64,000 nucleotides of DNA, taken from assembly GCF_006874645.1 (NCBI RefSeq), contig NZ_CP030082.1, forward strand, positions 248,001 through 312,000, written 5' to 3'. Below are positions 60,207 through 64,000 of the stretch, in pieces. The stretch's first letter is position 1; the number at the start of each line of letters is the position of its first letter. The translations under genes were made by a program, and so were the position numbers. Source of the DNA: Bdellovibrio sp. ZAP7. GTDB taxonomy: Bacteria; Bdellovibrionota; Bdellovibrionia; Bdellovibrionales; Bdellovibrionaceae. The notes below the pieces were generated by a model. That model was not told the DNA's origin. It did not search any database and worked only from the letters and a program-made list of their open reading frames with translations.

Positions 60207-61193
60207 ATGTCGGTTACTCTTTTCCCTATGAATATACCAAGAATCCAATATCTCGTTTCGATGGCTCTCATTCCACTACTTGCAGTGGCGTGTTTTGTTT
60301 TTAGCTTCTCATCAGCACTCGCATTGGTTCTGGGATTGGTTACGGCAGTCACAGTCGGCAATCCCTATATCTCTAAAACACGTAAGTTGACCTCGAATCT
60401 TTTAAGCATCGCCGTTGTCGGTTTGGGTGCGGGAATGGATTTGAATGTGGTTGGCCGAGTAGGCGCGCAAGGTGTGGGTTACACAGTGCTAGGTATCTCG
60501 TTGACCCTGATCATTGGTTATTTCTTGGGTAAAGTTCTAAAAACTGAGCGTGATACTTCGATTTTGATTTCAGCGGGAACAGCCATTTGCGGAGGCAGTG
60601 CTATCGCGGCGGTTTCTTCTTCCATCAAAGCGAAGCCCCATGAAATTTCGGTCTCCTTGGGTGTGGTGTTCATGTTGAATGCCCTGGCCTTGATTGTTTT
60701 CCCATTTGTGGGTCATCACTTTAATTTGACGGAAGGTCAATTCGGTCTGTGGAGTGCACTTGCGATTCATGACACAAGTTCTGTTGTCGGAGCGTCTATG
60801 CAATATGGTGCTCACGCCTTAGAAGTGGGAACAACGGTGAAACTTGCAAGAGCATTGTGGATTGTTCCAGTGACATTGTTCTTTGGATATTTGGTTTCAC
60901 GTAAACAAGAATCTACGGCGGGCAAAACAAAATTTCCGTGGTTTATTCTTGGGTTTTTATTAGCGGCAGCTCTAGTTACTTGGATCCCTCAGCTTCAGGG
61001 AGCAGGAAAAGTCGTCAACGAACTTGCCAAAAAACTTTTAGTGGTCACGTTGTTTCTGATCGGCGCGAATTTGACTCGCGACACATTACGCAGTGTCGGC
61101 GTGCGACCATTGATCCAAGGTGTTTTACTATGGATTGTTGTTGGCGGACTGACATTAGCAGCAATTTTAGCGGGCTGGATCGGGCTCGCGTAA
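60207..61193 (+). CDS. YeiH/UPF0324-family putative sulfate exporter
   Basis: The 328-residue protein has about ten helices with family text: NLLSIAVVGLGAGMDLNVVG, SAGTAICGGSAIAAVSS, IHDTSSVVGAS and LTRDTLRSVGVRPL. YeiH proteins are proposed anion exporters. ATG 60207 and 60228 are both possible; neither has a strong ribosome site. Diverges from doxX. Confidence 0.93.
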   Translation: MSVTLFPMNIPRIQYLVSMALIPLLAVACFVFSFSSALALVLGLVTAVTVGNPYISKTRKLTSNLLSIAVVGLGAGMDLNVVGRVGAQGVGYTVLGISLTLIIGYFLGKVLKTERDTSILISAGTAICGGSAIAAVSSSIKAKPHEISVSLGVVFMLNALALIVFPFVGHHFNLTEGQFGLWSALAIHDTSSVVGASMQYGAHALEVGTTVKLARALWIVPVTLFFGYLVSRKQESTAGKTKFPWFILGFLLAAALVTWIPQLQGAGKVVNELAKKLLVVTLFLIGANLTRDTLRSVGVRPLIQGVLLWIVVGGLTLAAILAGWIGLA

Positions 61194-61216
61194 TCCTCGA
61201 AAGCAAAGGAATATCC

Positions 61217-62047
61217 ATGGCATTCAAATCGGCAGTTACGTTAAGAGATGGCACCCACATGCCTCAATTGGGCTTCGGCGTTTGGCAGGTGCCCGATGAT
61301 GGTGCCGAGACAGCAGTTGCCGAGGCTTTCAAAGTTGGTTACCGGTCGATTGATACTGCAGCTATTTATCGCAACGAAGCCGGCGTAGGTCAGGCAATTA
61401 AAAACAGCGGACTTGCCCGTAGCGAGATATTCATCACAACAAAACTTTGGAACGAAGACCAAGGATATGACAAAGCGATGAAAGCGATTGATTCGAGTCT
61501 GAAAAAACTGGGAATCGAGCAAGTTGATCTGTATCTGGTGCATTGGCCGTCCCCACATCGTGGTCTTTATCTTGAAACATGGAAAGCCATGATTGAGATT
61601 AAAAAACAGGGTAAGGCAAAATCAATCGGTGTATCTAATTTCATGCCCGAGCATCTGACTCGTATTATCGATGCAACCGGAGAAATTCCAGTCCTTAATC
61701 AAATTGAACTTCATCCAAAATTCCAACAAAAGAATTTGCGTGAGTTCCATGAAAAGCACGGCATTTTCACCGAGTGCTGGAGTCCCTTGGGTCAAGGTAA
61801 GCTTTTGGATGATTCACATCTGAAAGAAATCGCGGCAAAACATGGCAAGTCCACGGCGCAGGTTATTTTGCGCTGGCATTTGCAGAATAATTTTATCGTG
61901 ATTCCGAAATCCGTGACACCTTCACGCATTAAAGAAAACTTTGATGTTTCTGATTTTAAATTAAGTGCCGATGATATGGCTAAGATTGAAAAAATGGACA
62001 GCAAAGATGGGCGTATTGGACCAAATCCAATGACTGCAGAGTTCTAA
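61217..62047 (+). CDS. aldo/keto reductase
   Basis: ATG 61217 follows AAAGGAA and gives 276 residues. AKR motifs seen: MPQLGFGVWQV, YRSIDTAAIYRNEAGVGQAI (Asp and Tyr of the catalytic tetrad), ITTKLWN (Lys), VHWP (His), GVSNF and IPKSVTP. It is the 2,5-diketo-D-gluconate reductase type, an NADPH enzyme for aldehydes and ketones. Substrate unknown. It follows the YeiH-like gene by 23 bases, so possibly co-transcribed. Confidence 0.96.
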   Translation: MAFKSAVTLRDGTHMPQLGFGVWQVPDDGAETAVAEAFKVGYRSIDTAAIYRNEAGVGQAIKNSGLARSEIFITTKLWNEDQGYDKAMKAIDSSLKKLGIEQVDLYLVHWPSPHRGLYLETWKAMIEIKKQGKAKSIGVSNFMPEHLTRIIDATGEIPVLNQIELHPKFQQKNLREFHEKHGIFTECWSPLGQGKLLDDSHLKEIAAKHGKSTAQVILRWHLQNNFIVIPKSVTPSRIKENFDVSDFKLSADDMAKIEKMDSKDGRIGPNPMTAEF

Positions 62048-62049
62048 AA

Positions 62050-62550
62050 TTATTCGCGAAAATAATCATAGCGATCCTCTTGTGAAAGATCGCGGTAAAG
62101 GGCGGCCCTGCGCCGCTCTTGTAATCGATATTCTATAAAGTTCCAATACACGATTTGATACACCAAAAAGACCACCACTCCGGCGGCAATCATTAAAACC
62201 ATTTGCCGATGCGATTCCCAGATATAAACCGCCGAAAACAATAGCAGCGGATGCACCACAAAAAGAAGCGCGTGCAGCCACATCTCCATCGCAGAGCAAA
62301 ACTTACGATGAACCCATTCGTCCTTGGTGATAAAGACGCATGAAAATATCGCCATTGAATAGTAAATAGTTTCAGTCGTGGAGTTTTTAGGTGCTAAACC
62401 TATGAATAGCAAACAGGAAAGAACTGTTGCTGTATCCATAGGGTGTCCCAATCTTTCCCAGCGGGGCAATCCTCGTTTGTGATGAAAAAAGACTTCATCA
62501 ACAAATATCAGAACACCTTGAAGGATAGTGAGAAACAGGAAGACGCTCAT
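62050..62550 (-). CDS. membrane protein paired with the type III polyketide synthase
   Basis: The 166-residue protein has about four hydrophobic helices with a charged ending (LQERRRAALYRDLSQEDRYDYFRE). His-rich segments are present (VFFHHKRGLPRWERLGHPMD and WLHALLFVVHP). Its start overlaps the end of the PKS gene by 4 bases (ATGA), so the pair is translationally coupled and probably one pathway: it may modify or move the PKS product. Family not recognised. Confidence 0.8.
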   Translation of the reverse strand: MSVFLFLTILQGVLIFVDEVFFHHKRGLPRWERLGHPMDTATVLSCLLFIGLAPKNSTTETIYYSMAIFSCVFITKDEWVHRKFCSAMEMWLHALLFVVHPLLLFSAVYIWESHRQMVLMIAAGVVVFLVYQIVYWNFIEYRLQERRRAALYRDLSQEDRYDYFRE

Positions 62551-63656
62551 AGCTTCTCCATCAGTCCTCCGCAGACAGTCAGACCGGGACCGAATGCGTA
62601 ACTAATGATCTGAGTTCCTGACGGTACGTTGTCGTCATGGATGATGGATTCCCACAAGTGGGGGAGAGTTGCTGAAGACATATTGCCCCGGCGATGCAAA
62701 AGTCGACGACTGGCTTCAACTTGTGAACTTTTTAATTCTAAGTGATGCGCAACTTGATCAATAATTTTTGGTCCACCAGGGTGAACAGCGAACAGAGCAT
62801 TCTTTTGAAGTTTGGAAAGATCATAACCGCGCGTTTTTAGCCAGCGCTCGGTGAATTCGCGAATCTTTGTCCCGACCATCGAGGGAACATCTTTCGACAG
62901 AGTCATTTTCATTCCCCAATCGGAAACCATCCATTCCATTGCATCAGCTGTGTTAGGAATAATTTCTTCATAAAGCGAATGAATTTTAAAGCCCGAGTCT
63001 GGTCGTTCGTGACTCATGCGGTAGGCGATACAACCATCAGCGAACAAACTTTGAATCACCATTTGCTCTAGAGATGATTCTTCGGGATTTAAATGCAGGC
63101 TGCATAACTCGGTGTGAACCAAATCCACGCTGCGCTTTTCTCCCAAGATAGATTCATTGGCTAAAAATCCCGCTGCCATTCTTAATGCCGGAAAGGCGCC
63201 ATAGCAGCCCATGTGGTAGGAATGCGTGACGGTGACTGGTTTAGGGGATTTTAGAGCAATAAGCTGAGCAGCACTTGGTGAGACGTATCCTGTGCAGCTG
63301 ACATGAATCATATCGTCAGGATAAGTCCGGGTGTCGTAAATCTGTTTGAAAAGATCTTGCACGATCTTGTGATAGTATTCGTGGCGATGGTGCATGCTGA
63401 CGCCACGCTTGCTGACGGAAATAGGGTAAATTTTATTTTGAGACCAATCGTGCTCGCCGACATCAGGTACAAAAAAATATCTCTGCTGAATTTGTTGCGA
63501 CGAACAACCCACCCTGTGGAGCATTTTTAAATACTCCTCTTTCGTGTGGGATTGTCCATTTTGTGCAAGTTGATGAGCTGTCGAAAGCCAATCAAGACTG
63601 GCATCCTGGGATACCTGATACGGAGGCTCAATGGAGTGAAACTTTCCTAGATACAT
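62547..63656 (-). CDS. type III polyketide synthase (chalcone/alkylresorcinol synthase-like)
   Basis: The 369-residue thiolase-fold enzyme carries the Cys-His-Asn triad: Cys151 in YHMGCYGAFPALRMA, His in LFAVHPGGPKII and Asn in RRGNMSSATLPH, and ends with ISYAFGPGLTVCGGLM (the GFGPG loop). It extends acyl-CoA starters with malonyl-CoA, often to alkylresorcinols or pyrones. The coupled membrane gene suggests a lipid-like product. No regulator or acyl-ligase is adjacent. Confidence 0.95.
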   Translation of the reverse strand: MYLGKFHSIEPPYQVSQDASLDWLSTAHQLAQNGQSHTKEEYLKMLHRVGCSSQQIQQRYFFVPDVGEHDWSQNKIYPISVSKRGVSMHHRHEYYHKIVQDLFKQIYDTRTYPDDMIHVSCTGYVSPSAAQLIALKSPKPVTVTHSYHMGCYGAFPALRMAAGFLANESILGEKRSVDLVHTELCSLHLNPEESSLEQMVIQSLFADGCIAYRMSHERPDSGFKIHSLYEEIIPNTADAMEWMVSDWGMKMTLSKDVPSMVGTKIREFTERWLKTRGYDLSKLQKNALFAVHPGGPKIIDQVAHHLELKSSQVEASRRLLHRRGNMSSATLPHLWESIIHDDNVPSGTQIISYAFGPGLTVCGGLMEKL

Positions 63657-63728
63657 GACTCCATGCTAAGGGCCCGCGTACACCTCTTGTAGATCCAGTG
63701 TGAACATACACCGGGGAGGCTAACAATT

Positions 63729-64000
63729 CTAAGAATCAAGAGCCTCATCTGTGTGGTACTTCTTCATGCCTATAAGCATGAGTAATCCCGGTACTGCAAT
63801 CAATGCGCAAGCATAAAAGAAATTCGCCCAACCCAAATGCTTTACCAGATCCCCGGTGAAACCCGAGAAAAAAGTTCTTCCCAAAGTCGCGACACTTGAA
63901 AGAATCGCATATTGAGTTGCTGTGTATTTCTTGTTGCTAAGTGCGGCCATGAAAGCCACGAAGGCTGCGGTTGCCATGCCTGTGCTGATATCTTCAAACA
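63729..64000 (-). CDS. AmpG-like MFS permease (partial, runs off right edge)
   Basis: The minus strand is open from the window edge to the stop at 63729, giving about 89 C-terminal residues. FEDISTGMATAAFVAFMAAL and NKKYTATQYAILSSVATLGR match the AmpG muropeptide permease, which imports GlcNAc-anhydroMurNAc peptides for wall recycling. The final helices LIAVPGLLMLIGMKKY end it. The N-terminal part lies outside the window. Confidence 0.85.
   Translation of the reverse strand, partial: FEDISTGMATAAFVAFMAALSNKKYTATQYAILSSVATLGRTFFSGFTGDLVKHLGWANFFYACALIAVPGLLMLIGMKKYHTDEALDS

Overview
The window is a stretch of ordinary Gram-negative chromosome with compact, mostly operonic genes on both strands. 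I see no rRNA, prophage, insertion sequence or CRISPR array. There is one tRNA gene, tRNA-Ser(GGA). Gene content suggests a Bdellovibrio-like predatory bacterium (inference from content, not a database match): a caa3 oxidase operon, many lipoproteins and small outer-membrane barrels, a YcbB-like L,D-transpeptidase, a secreted adenosine deaminase, an orphan type III polyketide synthase, RadD, and dispersed tyrosine-breakdown genes.

Layout. 1-3.7 kb: EamA transporter (cut by the left edge), a secreted protein, and the nitrogen operon glnB-glnA followed by a GcvH-like protein with an acidic tail. 3.7-9.7 kb: a gamma-glutamylcyclotransferase-like protein, trmL, secA and a short run of envelope genes. 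9.7-11.8 kb: matrixin-type protease lipoprotein, its partner and an SDR reductase. 11.9-17.9 kb: a complete cytochrome caa3 oxidase operon (cytochrome c, SCO, CoxB-CoxA-CoxC-CoxD, CtaB). 17.9-21.8 kb: zeta-class GST/maleylacetoacetate isomerase, a truncated LtaS-like membrane protein, a barrel protein, fumarylacetoacetase-like hydrolase and SodC. 21.8-28.1 kb: an Hpt, hybrid histidine kinase, response regulator and OsmC operon, divergent from a PhnD-like binding lipoprotein. 28.2-35.6 kb: homogentisate dioxygenase, quinone oxidoreductase, rsmG, tpx and a DEAD-box helicase. 35.6-46.4 kb: radD, methyltransferases, an L,D-transpeptidase operon, DUF1398-like proteins and nitronate monooxygenase. 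46.5-56.1 kb: a 30-residue-repeat protein, secreted adenosine deaminase, small enzymes, tRNA-Ser and a YiiX-like lipoprotein. 56.1-64 kb: lipoprotein and barrel-like proteins, a second DEAD-box helicase, DoxX, a YeiH-like exporter, an aldo/keto reductase, type III PKS and an AmpG-like permease (cut by the right edge).

The most striking signal is in translation-initiation regions. The DEAD-box helicase gene starting at 59686 has a perfect 14-bp inverted repeat that buries both its Shine-Dalgarno sequence and its AUG. The other helicase gene, starting at 34310, has a UUCG-capped hairpin ending on its AUG and shares short blocks of leader sequence with the first. Two further genes (19392 and 55081) have perfect inverted repeats that cover their ribosome-binding sites. 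Other notable items are a GcvH-fold protein that has lost its lipoyl lysine, an exact 30-residue repeat protein, an A2-type (YSHP) oxidase, a SecA without its C-terminal zinc motif followed directly by a zinc-ribbon gene, and a perfect 9-bp palindrome between divergent genes at 30.2 kb.
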